Assembly (NCBI GenBank): GCA_016860845.1 | Contig: BOKF01000022.1 | Coordinates: 74,031-138,030 of the forward strand | DNA length: 64,000 nucleotides | DNA from: Chloroflexota bacterium | GTDB lineage: Bacteria > Chloroflexota > Anaerolineae > 4572-78 > J111 | Direction of reading: 5' to 3' | Shown here: in pieces, positions 1 through 8,421 of the stretch | How positions within the stretch are numbered: the first letter of the stretch is position 1 | How the letters are laid out: each line of letters begins with the position of its first letter | Program-made: the position numbers and the translations under genes | Notes under the pieces: generated by a model | Databases searched by the model: none | Told to the model about the DNA's origin: nothing | What the model saw: only the letters and a program-made list of their open reading frames with translations

Positions 1-62
1 TAATCTCGTGATTCTTACTCATCTTTCGATTCTCGTTTAGCCCAAATTCCTATTACTGGACA

Positions 63-911
63 TCACCCCCAAGTTAAATTCCCTGACAAGACTTTTATAA
101 CTGGCGTGAGCAGGCTAATTGCTAAGATACGTGACAAAACAGGCTGCTCCTTCCAATATATTGACATGAATTTTCTTGCAATATCTCGAATCATTTGGAT
201 TTGACGTTGTTTACGGAGAGAGTTTACTTGGCGTCCTATCTCTCCTACCCCCCCCCGCTCAAGCTCTAACAAATATTCACTTTCTCGATATGATTCTGCA
301 AGAAACCCAAAGCAATTTTCACCCAAAATATATTCCCATTTACCACAACTAGCTCTGGTGCTCCAATTCCCAAAACCACTGGTCAAACGAAGAGGGTCCC
401 AGAAAACTTCAAACTTGCCTAGTCGTTGTAGAGCTTCTCGTGTGGTAGAAAAGAAGGAGCCGCGTACAGCACTGTGTTGAAAACTTCGTGAGGGAGGTTT
501 CCACGAAGAATGGGCATAGGATTCAGGATAAGTATCAGGGTAGTCCCTCTTTTCGCTTACTCGTCCGTTTCCTACAACTGCATAATCTTGAAGCAGTTCA
601 ATACACCTATCTGTGAAACTGTTATCTTTAATTACAAGGTCATCGTGCATAAAGAAGATAGTTTCAAAATTACGCCAAGTTTTTCTGGCAAGAAATTGTT
701 GGTAGCACCCCCAATCGTAACCAAAGTTGTGCTCAAAAAAGATTTGCTTTGGGGAAATATAGCTATAGAGATAAGGCGGTATTAAATTCGGCGGTCTGTG
801 TGAAACTACAAATATTCCGGCCACTGGGAGCTGGCTAATTTGAGCATAAAACTCCTCATTGTAGTGCCACCCAGCGATACAGATAGCAACAAACTTGTCT
901 TTCGTGCTCAC
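63..911 (-). CDS. Glycosyltransferase-like protein
   Basis: A 282-residue protein starting at GTG, with its start overlapping the stop of the upstream methyltransferase gene (GTGA), so the two are translationally coupled. A segment around residues 62-73 (NFGYDWGCYQQF) followed by MHDDL at 88-92 resembles the acceptor/nucleotide-sugar region of RgpF-like and other GT-A glycosyltransferases, where an Asp pair binds the metal. I see no signal peptide; a weakly hydrophobic C-terminal stretch (about 257-275) could touch the membrane. Its position downstream of a Wzt/Wzm-type exporter suggests assembly or decoration of an exported polysaccharide. The family is assigned from motif resemblance only; substrate unknown. 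Confidence 0.6.
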   Translation of the reverse strand: MSTKDKFVAICIAGWHYNEEFYAQISQLPVAGIFVVSHRPPNLIPPYLYSYISPKQIFFEHNFGYDWGCYQQFLARKTWRNFETIFFMHDDLVIKDNSFTDRCIELLQDYAVVGNGRVSEKRDYPDTYPESYAHSSWKPPSRSFQHSAVRGSFFSTTREALQRLGKFEVFWDPLRLTSGFGNWSTRASCGKWEYILGENCFGFLAESYRESEYLLELERGGVGEIGRQVNSLRKQRQIQMIRDIARKFMSIYWKEQPVLSRILAISLLTPVIKVLSGNLTWG

Positions 912-1759
912 CCCAACCCACCCTCAAATTGTGACCACGTTTTTGGCGAGATGATAGCCAGACCGTGGAGGGTGTCAAAGATTTTAAGTCGATGAGTTGC
1001 CATTTCGATATCGTCTAATTGTTTACTCTTAACGTCTTTAACGCCAAATATCTCGGCCAGCACGTGTCTTTCCCAAACCCCTGTACGACTGGTCACATTG
1101 GGATCGTCTTTACTCAAAGTCATGTTAGGATTGCATAAACCTGTACTGCAATCATGGATTGCTAAGGTACAATTATTGGAAGTACTCACCAAATCAAAAA
1201 TAACATTTTTAAGCAGATTGTAAGGATGAGCGTCTAAGTAAATCAAATCGGGAGCGTAGGTTTCTAAAATATCGTGTTGAAAAGTGTAAGTTACGTCCTT
1301 AAGAACTAAATCTGCTTCTTCCGGTGTAAAATATTGAACCTGATCTACAATATCGAAGCAAATGATTCTGGTGTTAAGCTCCAATTTATTAATCATGTCG
1401 ATAATCCGACGTGTAGACTTGCCATACTGGGTGCCAATTTCTACAACGGTACGTGGCTGGGTAATTTTCATGATAACATAAAGTATAAAAGCTTCTTCAA
1501 AGCAAAGGTATTTACGTTCTCCCAACCTTTGTGCATAGTCCTGAGCCACGTGGAAAGCAGAATAGTCACGGAATTCTGCTGTGACCTCTGTCTCTTTTAG
1601 ACCAAAGAAAAGGCTTATATCACTCAAAAGTTTACTTTCATCTGTATTAGTGGGGATGTAAGGTATGAATGATACCTCAGAAGCCGGAATTGCAGTTTTC
1701 GCGGGCCGCCTTAAAAGTCTTCGAGTAGCCCGAGAAAAAAAAGATTTTAATTCAATCAT
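908..1759 (-). CDS. Class I SAM-dependent methyltransferase (Methyltransf_24/CmcI-like)
   Basis: A 283-residue protein. The SAM-binding motif I is visible as VVEIGTQYGKST at about residues 104-115, and a later acidic motif (DLIYLDAHPYNLL, about 170-182) together with an IHDC stretch fits the CmcI/Methyltransf_24 type of class I methyltransferase, which often binds a divalent metal through such Asp/His residues. The first 30 residues are basic. It is coupled by a 4-bp overlap to the downstream glycosyltransferase-like gene and follows the Wzt-like ATPase gene, so methylation of a sugar or capping of a surface glycan is the likeliest role. The acceptor is not predictable. Confidence 0.7.
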   Translation of the reverse strand: MIELKSFFSRATRRLLRRPAKTAIPASEVSFIPYIPTNTDESKLLSDISLFFGLKETEVTAEFRDYSAFHVAQDYAQRLGERKYLCFEEAFILYVIMKITQPRTVVEIGTQYGKSTRRIIDMINKLELNTRIICFDIVDQVQYFTPEEADLVLKDVTYTFQHDILETYAPDLIYLDAHPYNLLKNVIFDLVSTSNNCTLAIHDCSTGLCNPNMTLSKDDPNVTSRTGVWERHVLAEIFGVKDVKSKQLDDIEMATHRLKIFDTLHGLAIISPKTWSQFEGGLG

Positions 1760-1801
1760 TTTTACTCACTAGCGAACAATTTTTCATAGAGACCAAAAGG
1801 G

Positions 1802-3052
1802 CTAAGGATTGAGCTTATTCGATACAGTTTGATGCTTCAATTGCCAAATTGCTTCGGTCATTACTAGTCCATATCCATAGGAGCGGCGAAATTCTTCTGG
1901 TGTTTGCACCGAAAAATAAATCAGGTTTGATCCACTACTAAAAATCTGCCCATCATCTGATCCAGTCTTTATAGAAATACCATAAACGCCAGATAATAAC
2001 ATAAGTCGGGGAATATAACAGTTAAGAACTCCCCCACCCTTCTTCAATACCATTAGTTGCGGGTCAGGTGGATTAGCAACTCCGGTCACGTGTAGAGTCT
2101 CTTGTGTGATCGCAATACCAATACGAAAGTTATTCGTTTCTACCTCTGAGTCGTAATGAATACATATCGTCATTGGTTCACCAGTTCTAAACTTATTAGT
2201 AACTTTTCCCGCCTCATTAACAAGGTCGACTCTTCTAACTTTAAATAAATGTTCTGCTTGTCCTGCATTAATTGCTGATTCCATGATTGGTGTTTGGTCA
2301 GTTTTCTTCTGTAATTCTTCAGTACTTGAGTCTAATTGATATTTGGTAATTACCTCGGCTGTTGAACCGTAACCAACTACTTTGCCTCGGTCCAGGTACA
2401 GTGCCCGGCTGCACAGCATTTCTACCATACGCAGAGCATGACTGACAAATACCAGTGATACGCCGGAACGATACAGGGCATCCATTTTAGCAAAACACTT
2501 GCGTTGAAATGAAAGGTCGCCGACCGCCAGTACCTCATCAACTAACAGCACTTCCGCATCCACGTTGACGGCCACGGCAAAACCCAAGCGGGCTAACATA
2601 CCGCTGGAGTAGGTCCAAACCGGCCGGTCGAAAAATTCGCCTAACTCACAAAATTCCTCAATTTCCGGCATGCGGCGTTGTATTTCCTGGGGAGCAAAGC
2701 CCATGACTGCCCCTAGCAAATGCACATTCTGCCGCCCGGTCAGGTCAAAGTGCATGCCCGCGTTCAATTCAATCATGGTGAAGAGTCGGCCTTTTAGCTC
2801 ATAATGACCATAAGTCAAGGGTGAAACCCCGGCCAAAACTTTAAGCAAGGTACTTTTGCCGGCCCCGTTGCGGCCAATCACCCCCAGAATTTCACCCTGG
2901 CGGACCTCAAAGTTGAGGTCCCGCAAAGTCCAACCGCCCTCCTGTTCGGGCGGGCCGTCTAGCTTGCGCCACAAGCGCTTGAATTCATGGGTGAGCGTCG
3001 TGCCGTACCGCTTCCAACCATGCTCCATACGGATCACAACATTATCAGTCAT
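1802..3052 (-). CDS. Polysaccharide ABC exporter ATPase (Wzt type, with C-terminal substrate-recognition domain)
   Basis: A 416-residue cytoplasmic ATPase. The N-terminal nucleotide-binding domain shows Walker A GRNGAGKST (about residues 60-68), the divergent signature YSSGM typical of the teichoic acid/O-antigen exporter subfamily, and Walker B with VLLVDEVLAVGD. Residues from about 255 onward form a beta-rich C-terminal extension like the Wzt C-terminal domain, which in O-antigen systems recognises the finished, often methylated, non-reducing end of the glycan. That matches the methyltransferase gene immediately downstream. The cognate permease gene lies 12 bp upstream on the same strand. 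Energises export of lipid-linked polysaccharide across the inner membrane. Confidence 0.88.
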   Translation of the reverse strand: MTDNVVIRMEHGWKRYGTTLTHEFKRLWRKLDGPPEQEGGWTLRDLNFEVRQGEILGVIGRNGAGKSTLLKVLAGVSPLTYGHYELKGRLFTMIELNAGMHFDLTGRQNVHLLGAVMGFAPQEIQRRMPEIEEFCELGEFFDRPVWTYSSGMLARLGFAVAVNVDAEVLLVDEVLAVGDLSFQRKCFAKMDALYRSGVSLVFVSHALRMVEMLCSRALYLDRGKVVGYGSTAEVITKYQLDSSTEELQKKTDQTPIMESAINAGQAEHLFKVRRVDLVNEAGKVTNKFRTGEPMTICIHYDSEVETNNFRIGIAITQETLHVTGVANPPDPQLMVLKKGGGVLNCYIPRLMLLSGVYGISIKTGSDDGQIFSSGSNLIYFSVQTPEEFRRSYGYGLVMTEAIWQLKHQTVSNKLNP

Positions 3053-3064
3053 AACTTCTCAACC

Positions 3065-4099
3065 TCACATCATGTCCGCAAAGTATTGGGCCATATGGCG
3101 GAAAAAAGGCCAGGCCAGGGCCAGCAGCACGATGGTAAAACCGGCTGACCAAGCCAATGGGTCCAAATCGGGCGGCAGGCCAGCGCCCAACACGTTACGA
3201 AAACCGGTAATCAGCCCCACCGCCGGGTTGATGCTGATAATAGCCTTTACGGCCGGAGCCAATCGGTCGGTAGAATAGAAAATTGGGGTCATAAAAAACC
3301 AGAGTTGCATAAAGTAGGGAATAGCCAGGTTCACATCGCCCCGAAATGGAGCGATGGCGGCTACAATCAAACCCACTGCCAGTCCAAAGCCAATGGCAAT
3401 CACCAGCAGTACCGGAAACCACAGCAAATTCAAGGTAATCGGCACCGCAAAAAAAGTCATCATCAAAATGAGGATGACCATGCCCATCAGAAAATCAACC
3501 AGGGCGGTGGTAATGGCTGCCAATACAAAAACTTCCCGTGGCACGGCCATTTTTTTGAGCAAGGCGGCATTGGCAAATACAGCCGGGGCGCTGGTATTGA
3601 CCGAGGTGGCGATAAAATTCCAGGGTAGAATCGCCGTGAAGAGAAACATTACAAAGTTCATGCCGCTGGAATCGGTCAGACCAATAATTATTCGCAGCGC
3701 CGCAAAAACAATCATTTGAAATAGGGGTTGGACCAAAATCCAAACCCAACCCAACGATGAGCGGGCGTAGCGAGCCTTTAAATCCCGATAAACCAGCGCC
3801 CGAAGTAACAACCAGTAACGAAAAATGCGGTTTTTCTCTTGCAAGCGGATAGACACGTAGCGAATGAGTAATCGCAGGGGCAAGAACAAGGCAAAAAGAA
3901 TCGTCGCCAGACTTAGCCAAAGTAGGGGGCCTTTGAAATAGCCCAGGCCATAATCTGCGGCTAGTTGCCGAGCCAGGGGAGCAGCTAATAATCCGGCTAA
4001 CCCCACAATCAGCAGCAACTGCTTGCGGCCAAACGGGAAACGGTTCATCATATAATACGCTGTTTGCTTGAGGCCGAGTTGCGTCTGGGGAAAATTCAT
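3065..4099 (-). CDS. Polysaccharide ABC exporter permease (Wzm/ABC-2 type)
   Basis: An integral-membrane ABC-2 permease, partner of the Wzt-like ATPase 12 bp downstream. The reading frame is open further upstream, but I place the start at the ATG giving MNFPQTQL because a purine-rich GAGAGA site precedes it and the extra upstream residues overlap the chimeric pseudogene without looking like a membrane protein. The first third has two unusual hydrophobic segments before the core; the ABC-2 core begins near YRDLKARYARSSLG, followed by about six membrane helices. The cytosolic LKARY..S.LG signature is characteristic of polysaccharide export permeases. The N-terminal membrane extension makes it longer than the usual 260-270 residues. 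Confidence 0.85.
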   Translation of the reverse strand: MNFPQTQLGLKQTAYYMMNRFPFGRKQLLLIVGLAGLLAAPLARQLAADYGLGYFKGPLLWLSLATILFALFLPLRLLIRYVSIRLQEKNRIFRYWLLLRALVYRDLKARYARSSLGWVWILVQPLFQMIVFAALRIIIGLTDSSGMNFVMFLFTAILPWNFIATSVNTSAPAVFANAALLKKMAVPREVFVLAAITTALVDFLMGMVILILMMTFFAVPITLNLLWFPVLLVIAIGFGLAVGLIVAAIAPFRGDVNLAIPYFMQLWFFMTPIFYSTDRLAPAVKAIISINPAVGLITGFRNVLGAGLPPDLDPLAWSAGFTIVLLALAWPFFRHMAQYFADMM

Positions 4100-4140
4100 C
4101 TTAGATTCTCTCTTCGACGTGTTGGCTGTTGAACACCATC

Positions 4141-4506
4141 TCAGCTTGACCCATACCCCTCCGGATGCCGACGGAACCACTCCCACGCATCCCCGACAAT
4201 CTGCTCCAAATCCGAGTACCGGGGCTGCCAGCCCAAATCGCGCCGGATGGCCTCGGAAGAAGCAATCAATGTCGCCGGGTCGCCGGGGCGGCGGGGGCCA
4301 AAGTCAGCCGGGCTGGGTAAGCTATACCACAGCGACTGCTTCAGCCGGCCGCTGGGTTGAGCATAGAGAGGGTATATCTTGCTGACATTGCGGACGGAGA
4401 TGGCGATATCGGTTACAGGGTGCAGGTTTAAGGTTGCAGGTTGGGAGGTGGAGGGCGCGGCTACGGGGGTAGATATTCGGCTGTGGTTTAATGAATCAAC
4501 GGTCAT
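4141..4506 (-). pseudogene. Chimeric remnant: N-terminus of a Wzt-type ATPase joined to the C-terminus of GalE
   Basis: This 121-codon frame is a fusion of two unrelated gene ends. Residues about 31-69 (IAISVRNVSKIYPLY and onward) are the beginning of a polysaccharide-export ABC ATPase, cut off before any Walker A motif. From [15 protein letters not shown] onward the sequence is the last 48 or so residues of UDP-glucose 4-epimerase and is almost identical, in protein and DNA, to the end of the intact galE at 7176-7336. The first 30 residues are encoded by a heptamer-type repeat (4411-4455). No catalytic part of either enzyme remains. It probably marks a deletion between an ATPase gene (likely once the partner of the permease at 5530-6426) and a second galE copy. 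Confidence 0.85.
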
Positions 4507-4510
4507 GGGT

Positions 4511-5032
4511 CTACGCTTCGTCGTCTCGATCTAACTTAGCCTCATTCGGCTCTTCAGCCAGGCCATCCAGAAAATCGGCAAAGGCCAGCAGTTCACTTTT
4601 TAGTCTCAGCCATAGATTAGGCAGTGCTTGTAGCAAGCCGTCCATTCTGGCTGGAACCAAATGGGTCGTGTAAATATTTCGGACCAGATGCCTGAACCGT
4701 CTAAACTCGTCCAGGGCGTTGGCGCTGTCCGGGTCAATCAAGGCCGGACGCACCTCGGTTACGTCTTGAGCCATGGCCTGTAACAAATCACGATGCCATG
4801 TTTCGCTGGTTGGTAAGTTACGGTCCAGATGTCTGGCTACCAACTCAAAGAGACGCTCCAAGCCCGAATAGAAGCTGTGGGGATTTAAGGCCGCAGCATC
4901 CAGATAAATGTTTTGATCGGTTGTGACTAGCTGCACTCGCTCCCAGGCGTATAAAGCGCGTTGTACTACCAGGTCGATATCTTCTATCTCGCCCCGGAAG
5001 CGTTCAGCCAATTCAGCGTAGACAGTGGTCAC
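4511..5032 (-). CDS. HEPN-domain protein, HepT-like toxin candidate
   Basis: A 173-residue alpha-helical protein starting at GTG, overlapping the upstream nucleotidyltransferase stop by four bases (GTGA). The RNITYTH-like segment reads RNIYTTH at residues 118-124, which fits the RX4-6H motif of HEPN ribonucleases, and the surrounding FRRFRHLVRN is typical of HepT-like proteins. In type VII toxin-antitoxin systems the HEPN protein is the toxin (RNase) and the MNT partner inactivates it by adenylylation of a nearby Tyr; Tyr121 lies within the motif here. The module is inserted between an exporter permease and its ATPase remnant. Active toxin status is inferred. Confidence 0.72.
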   Translation of the reverse strand: MTTVYAELAERFRGEIEDIDLVVQRALYAWERVQLVTTDQNIYLDAAALNPHSFYSGLERLFELVARHLDRNLPTSETWHRDLLQAMAQDVTEVRPALIDPDSANALDEFRRFRHLVRNIYTTHLVPARMDGLLQALPNLWLRLKSELLAFADFLDGLAEEPNEAKLDRDDEA

Positions 5033-5421
5033 AATTCCACTCCGTGATGCTGAATGGCTTTTCGCAAAGCGTTTGACGCAGTTTCGATTTCGATCAAATC
5101 TACCTGGCGATTAGAAATAATCTCCTCGACGCTGCGCCAGGCCTGCCAATAATCTCCAGTTAAACCTTCAACCGCCAGATCCACGTCTGAATTCGGCACA
5201 AACCAGGCCTGGTGGGCTAATGAGCCAAAAAGGATAACGCGCTGGGCCCCGAATTTGGATTTGAGTAAGGTGGCTGCCTCGGCGACACATTTTAACAGGA
5301 CTTCTCGTTGAGCACGTTCAGTAGCGGTCAAAAGCCGTGGAATAGTTCGACGGCGTAGTGCCTCCTGATAGTTTTTCAGTTCCGCTGGTGTTAATTCTAA
5401 AGCTGTGGGCATTTTTTGCAT
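5029..5421 (-). CDS. MNT-type nucleotidyltransferase, MntA-like antitoxin candidate
   Basis: A minimal nucleotidyltransferase of about 130 residues. The signature GSLAHQAW followed by SDVDLAV supplies the Gly-Ser and the two metal-binding Asp residues of the pol-beta fold. The open frame extends further upstream to 5487, but I prefer the ATG at 5421, three bases after GGGGGAG; another ATG at 5412 is possible. It precedes and overlaps the HEPN gene, as expected for an MntA/HepT-like pair in which the enzyme adenylylates the HEPN toxin. This pair and the one at 6427-7147 are not close paralogues of each other by eye. Confidence 0.75.
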   Translation of the reverse strand: MQKMPTALELTPAELKNYQEALRRRTIPRLLTATERAQREVLLKCVAEAATLLKSKFGAQRVILFGSLAHQAWFVPNSDVDLAVEGLTGDYWQAWRSVEEIISNRQVDLIEIETASNALRKAIQHHGVEL

Positions 5422-5529
5422 CTCTCCCCCGGCCATAGATAAGATTAGCCAATTACCGGGCTGTTTGCCACGCCTCAATCTTCTCAAAGCAAGTTATTGC
5501 CCCCATAATCTGACCTTAAACCTTTAACC

Positions 5530-6426
5530 TCAAACCACGTCCGCAAACGTCTTCTTGCTTTTCATAAACCAGATATAGCCCAGCATACAGACCACCCCGG
5601 TCAGGATCGTTATCACCGCAAATTCGCCCCAATCCGGCAGTTGGCCCCACAGGATCACCCGCCGGAAGTGATTGACGATAAAGGTGAGCGGGTTCAGGTA
5701 GAGAATGAATCGCAGATGCTCCGGGATAGCGGAAATCGGATAAAAAATCGGCGTCATAAAGAATAAAACCTGCACAGCTACGCCAATGAACTGTCCAATA
5801 TCTCGCACAAACACGCCGAGCGAGGCCAGGAACCAGCCCAGCCCGAGGCACAGCAGGGCCAGCGGCAGGTACATCAGCGGCAGAAAAATGATCGTCCAGT
5901 GCATGACGCCGTGAAAGATCAGGTTGGCTGCTAGCAAAATGGCCAGGCTGAACAAGGAATTAACCAGGGCCGAGCCAAGCACGCTGACCGGCAAAATCTC
6001 CAGCGGAAAAACCACCTTTTTAACGTAATTAGGGCTGCTGATGATTAATCCCGGCGCACGATTAATACACTCGCTGAACACGCCAAAGGCAATCAACCCG
6101 GTGAATAGGGTCAGAGCAAAGCCGGTCTGGCTGCTGTCCGATAGGTTATTGCCCCAGCGAGCTTTGAAGATGATAGAAAAAACAAAAGTGTAAACGGTCA
6201 ACATCAGCAAAGGCGTGATAAAAGACCAGAGCACCCCCAAAAAAGAACCCTGGTAGCGGCCTCTTACCTCTCGCTTGATAAACTGCCGGATCAACTCCCG
6301 GTGCGCCCACAAATTGCGCCCCATCTTGATTGGGTTAGCGTATTGGCGGGCGCTGTCGCGTCGTGCGGTGATTAACTTGGTTGGCAGCAATTTGGAGTCG
6401 ACCACTGTTCTAATAATCCTCGGCAA
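5530..6426 (-). CDS. Polysaccharide ABC exporter permease (second copy, Wzm/ABC-2 type)
   Basis: A 298-residue ABC-2 permease with the cytosolic IKREVRGRYQGSFLGVLWS segment and six predicted membrane helices, ending in a short charged tail (MKSKKTFADVV) common in this family. The upstream-most start is a TTG directly after the HEPN stop; a GTG at 6405, preceded by GAGGA, is equally plausible. Its natural ATPase partner would be expected just downstream, but that position now holds a toxin-antitoxin pair and then a truncated ATPase fused to a galE end. It may therefore be orphaned or may use the ATPase at 1802-3052. Confidence 0.85.
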   Translation of the reverse strand: MPRIIRTVVDSKLLPTKLITARRDSARQYANPIKMGRNLWAHRELIRQFIKREVRGRYQGSFLGVLWSFITPLLMLTVYTFVFSIIFKARWGNNLSDSSQTGFALTLFTGLIAFGVFSECINRAPGLIISSPNYVKKVVFPLEILPVSVLGSALVNSLFSLAILLAANLIFHGVMHWTIIFLPLMYLPLALLCLGLGWFLASLGVFVRDIGQFIGVAVQVLFFMTPIFYPISAIPEHLRFILYLNPLTFIVNHFRRVILWGQLPDWGEFAVITILTGVVCMLGYIWFMKSKKTFADVV

Positions 6427-6852
6427 TCAATCCAATGCTTGAGTATGCGTCCGCAGAAAAGTTTCAACCAGAGTCAATATATCCTCGGCAGCCTGTTGTG
6501 CCGTTGCCGCCTGCGTGTCCGTATATGTTTCGTCGGGCACAGCCGGAGATGGCAATCCGTTTGGATACCGGGTTGGGATATAAAACTGATCTAGCAAGGC
6601 AGCTTCTGTGGCGAAATTGGCAAACTCAGGGGCATACGCTTCACATTGTTTGGCTAATTCACGCACTGAATGTCCCAAAACAACCCGACTCCCCTGACTA
6701 TAAAGTAAGGCTTTGAGCGCCTTTTCGGCAACTTGCTGGCTATGAAAACAAGTTGCCGCATAATGTCCAGCCGACTTGAGGGTTTGCACCACGGCTATAT
6801 CAGCTTTCGCTTGGCGAAACCAGCGTTTTGCTTCGGTTTGCGCTGCGTTCAT
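6427..6852 (-). CDS. HEPN-domain protein (PF05168 type), toxin candidate of the second MNT-HEPN pair
   Basis: A 141-residue helical protein. The segment YAATCFHSQQVAEKALKALL (about 31-50) is the classical HEPN helix pair, and RVVLGH at 56-61 fits the RX4-6H ribonuclease motif; FYIPTRYPNGLP further on is also typical. The ATG is preceded by GGAAGGGA at a suitable distance, and the gene starts 53 bp inside the end of the MNT gene. It is a different HEPN subfamily from the one at 4511-5032, so the two modules were acquired separately. Confidence 0.78.
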   Translation of the reverse strand: MNAAQTEAKRWFRQAKADIAVVQTLKSAGHYAATCFHSQQVAEKALKALLYSQGSRVVLGHSVRELAKQCEAYAPEFANFATEAALLDQFYIPTRYPNGLPSPAVPDETYTDTQAATAQQAAEDILTLVETFLRTHTQALD

Positions 6853-7147
6853 ATAATACTATCCCTTCCTGGTGTACTACCCACCCTAGACCAATTTCTC
6901 GCATTTGCTCAAATTCCTCTGGCGTGTATACCAAAATCTCTGCGGGGTGATCAAATGCCACAAGATAAGGTACCATATCTTGCAGTCTATCTAAAAAAGA
7001 ACGTTCGGTCTTTTTGATAACGATCACATCATAGTCACTGTAATCGTCTGCCTCACCGCGCGCCCGCGAGCCAAAAAGAATGACTTGCTCTGGCTCGTAA
7101 CTATGTAGTATATTTACAAGTTTAACCAAGACTGGATCGCTTACCAT
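6800..7147 (-). CDS. MNT-type nucleotidyltransferase of the second MNT-HEPN pair
   Basis: About 115 residues when started at ATG 7147. The open frame runs further upstream into the end of galE, but those residues are encoded by galE sequence and are unlikely to be used. Hallmarks are GSRARGEADDYSDYDVIVI: the GSRA(R)G nucleotide-binding turn and two Asp residues of the catalytic triad. Its 3' end overlaps the HEPN gene by 53 bp. Likely acts as the antitoxin or regulator of that HEPN protein by nucleotidyl transfer. No clear ribosome-binding site is visible before 7147, so the start is uncertain. Confidence 0.75.
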   Translation of the reverse strand: MVSDPVLVKLVNILHSYEPEQVILFGSRARGEADDYSDYDVIVIKKTERSFLDRLQDMVPYLVAFDHPAEILVYTPEEFEQMREIGLGWVVHQEGIVLYERSANRSKTLVSPSES

Positions 7148-7175
7148 TCGGTCTGGCCGTTTACTTCTAAAATAC

Positions 7176-8159
7176 TCAACCTGAGTATCCTCTTGGATGA
7201 CGCTGAAACCACCGCCAGGCATCTCCGACAATCTGCTCCAGGTCCGAGTACCGGGGCTGCCAGCCTAACTCCCGCCGGATAGCCTCGGAAGAAGCAATCA
7301 ATGTCGCCGGGTCGCCGGGGCGACGGGGGCCTGCTTCTGCCGGGATCGGATGGCCGGTGATTTTGCGGGCCACTTCTAATACTTCCTGGATGCTGAAACC
7401 CTGTCCATTGCCCAGGTTATACTTGCGGCTGGGGCCGCCCGCCTGCAACGCCCGTAAGGCCAGGATATGAGCCTGGGCCAAATCCAGCACATGAATATAG
7501 TCACGCACGCAGGTCCCGTCGGGCGTGGGATAATCGTCGCCAAAAATAGTGAATTTGTCCCGCTTGCCCAGCGCCACCCACAAAATCAAAGGGATAATGT
7601 GGGTTTCCGGGTCGTGATCCTCGCCGTAGACCGGGGTAGCTCCGGCCGCATTAAAATAGCGGAGTGCAGTGTAACGCAATCCGGCAGTTTTGTCCAGCCA
7701 GTACAAAAACCGTTCCAGGATAAATTTGGACTCCCCATAGGGACTGCCCGGCACAATCCGCTCTTTTTCGGAAATAGGGATTTGCTCCGGGTCGTCAAAC
7801 AGGTTGGCCGTGGAAGAAAGAATAAAATATTTGACTCCATGGTCGGTGGCGGCGCGCAGCAGGTTTAGCCCATTGGTTATATTATCGCCGATATATAAGA
7901 AAGGCTTGGCCATTGATTCACCTACCAGCGTGTAAGAGGCAAAGTGCATAATGGCTTCCGGTTTATGCTCGGCCATTGTCCGGGCGACAAAGGCTGCATC
8001 CGCCAGATCACCCACCACTAACTTGGCCTTGGGGTGAACTGCCTCCCGGTGTCCCTGGTATAGATTATCGTAAACAACCACGTTCTCCCCGGCCTCGGCC
8101 AGTTCGGCTACGACGATACTGCCAATGTAGCCGGCTCCGCCGGTAACTAAAATCGTCAT
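7176..8159 (-). CDS. galE: UDP-glucose 4-epimerase
   Basis: A 327-residue extended short-chain dehydrogenase. The Rossmann motif GGAGYIG is at residues 7-13, the catalytic Tyr-x3-Lys is YGESK at 141-145, and SSTA at 115-118 occupies the catalytic Ser/Thr position. Length and the C-terminal [15 protein letters not shown] region match bacterial GalE, which interconverts UDP-glucose and UDP-galactose using bound NAD+. It stands at the head of the polysaccharide block and probably supplies UDP-galactose for the exported glycan. Its last 150 bases are duplicated in the chimera at 4141-4306. Confidence 0.93.
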   Translation of the reverse strand: MTILVTGGAGYIGSIVVAELAEAGENVVVYDNLYQGHREAVHPKAKLVVGDLADAAFVARTMAEHKPEAIMHFASYTLVGESMAKPFLYIGDNITNGLNLLRAATDHGVKYFILSSTANLFDDPEQIPISEKERIVPGSPYGESKFILERFLYWLDKTAGLRYTALRYFNAAGATPVYGEDHDPETHIIPLILWVALGKRDKFTIFGDDYPTPDGTCVRDYIHVLDLAQAHILALRALQAGGPSRKYNLGNGQGFSIQEVLEVARKITGHPIPAEAGPRRPGDPATLIASSEAIRRELGWQPRYSDLEQIVGDAWRWFQRHPRGYSG

Positions 8160-8189
8160 GGGTTTTATCCTCTCTGCATGTTTATCTCG

Positions 8190-8254
8190 CTGCTATCTCG
8201 TTCCCAAACCCTGCCCTGAACGAAGTTGAAGGATCAGTTTGGGGACGAGATGAA
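8190..8254. repeat. Palindromic dispersed repeat (TCTCGTTCCCAAAC family), copy 1
   Basis: ATCTCGTTCCCAAAC and its inverse GTTTGGGGACGAGAT flank about 28 bp that include CTGAACGAAGTTGAAGG. Related copies lie at 22768-22807 and 29973-30011. It sits in the 262-bp gap between galE and the HAD gene, which holds nothing else but the hairpin at 8346-8378. Confidence 0.8.
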
Positions 8255-8345
8255 CGAAACAGTATAAACTGGCTCGGTGTTGTGAGCCAAAGCCTTTATT
8301 TTACGTCTATTCAGCCGGGGCGCAAATCGCGAAATCTCCTAAAGC

Positions 8346-8378
8346 AGACCGCAGAGGTTCTTAAAACCTCTGCGGTCT
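8346..8378. repeat. Perfect 14-bp inverted repeat (hairpin)
   Basis: AGACCGCAGAGGTT pairs with AACCTCTGCGGTCT across a 5-base loop. It lies just downstream of the HAD gene on the minus strand, has no T-run, and looks like a dispersed palindromic repeat more than a classical terminator. Confidence 0.75.
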
Positions 8379-8421
8379 AAAACTTTCCCAAGCTAGCTTG
8401 AATTGACGAGAGTTAACGCTC

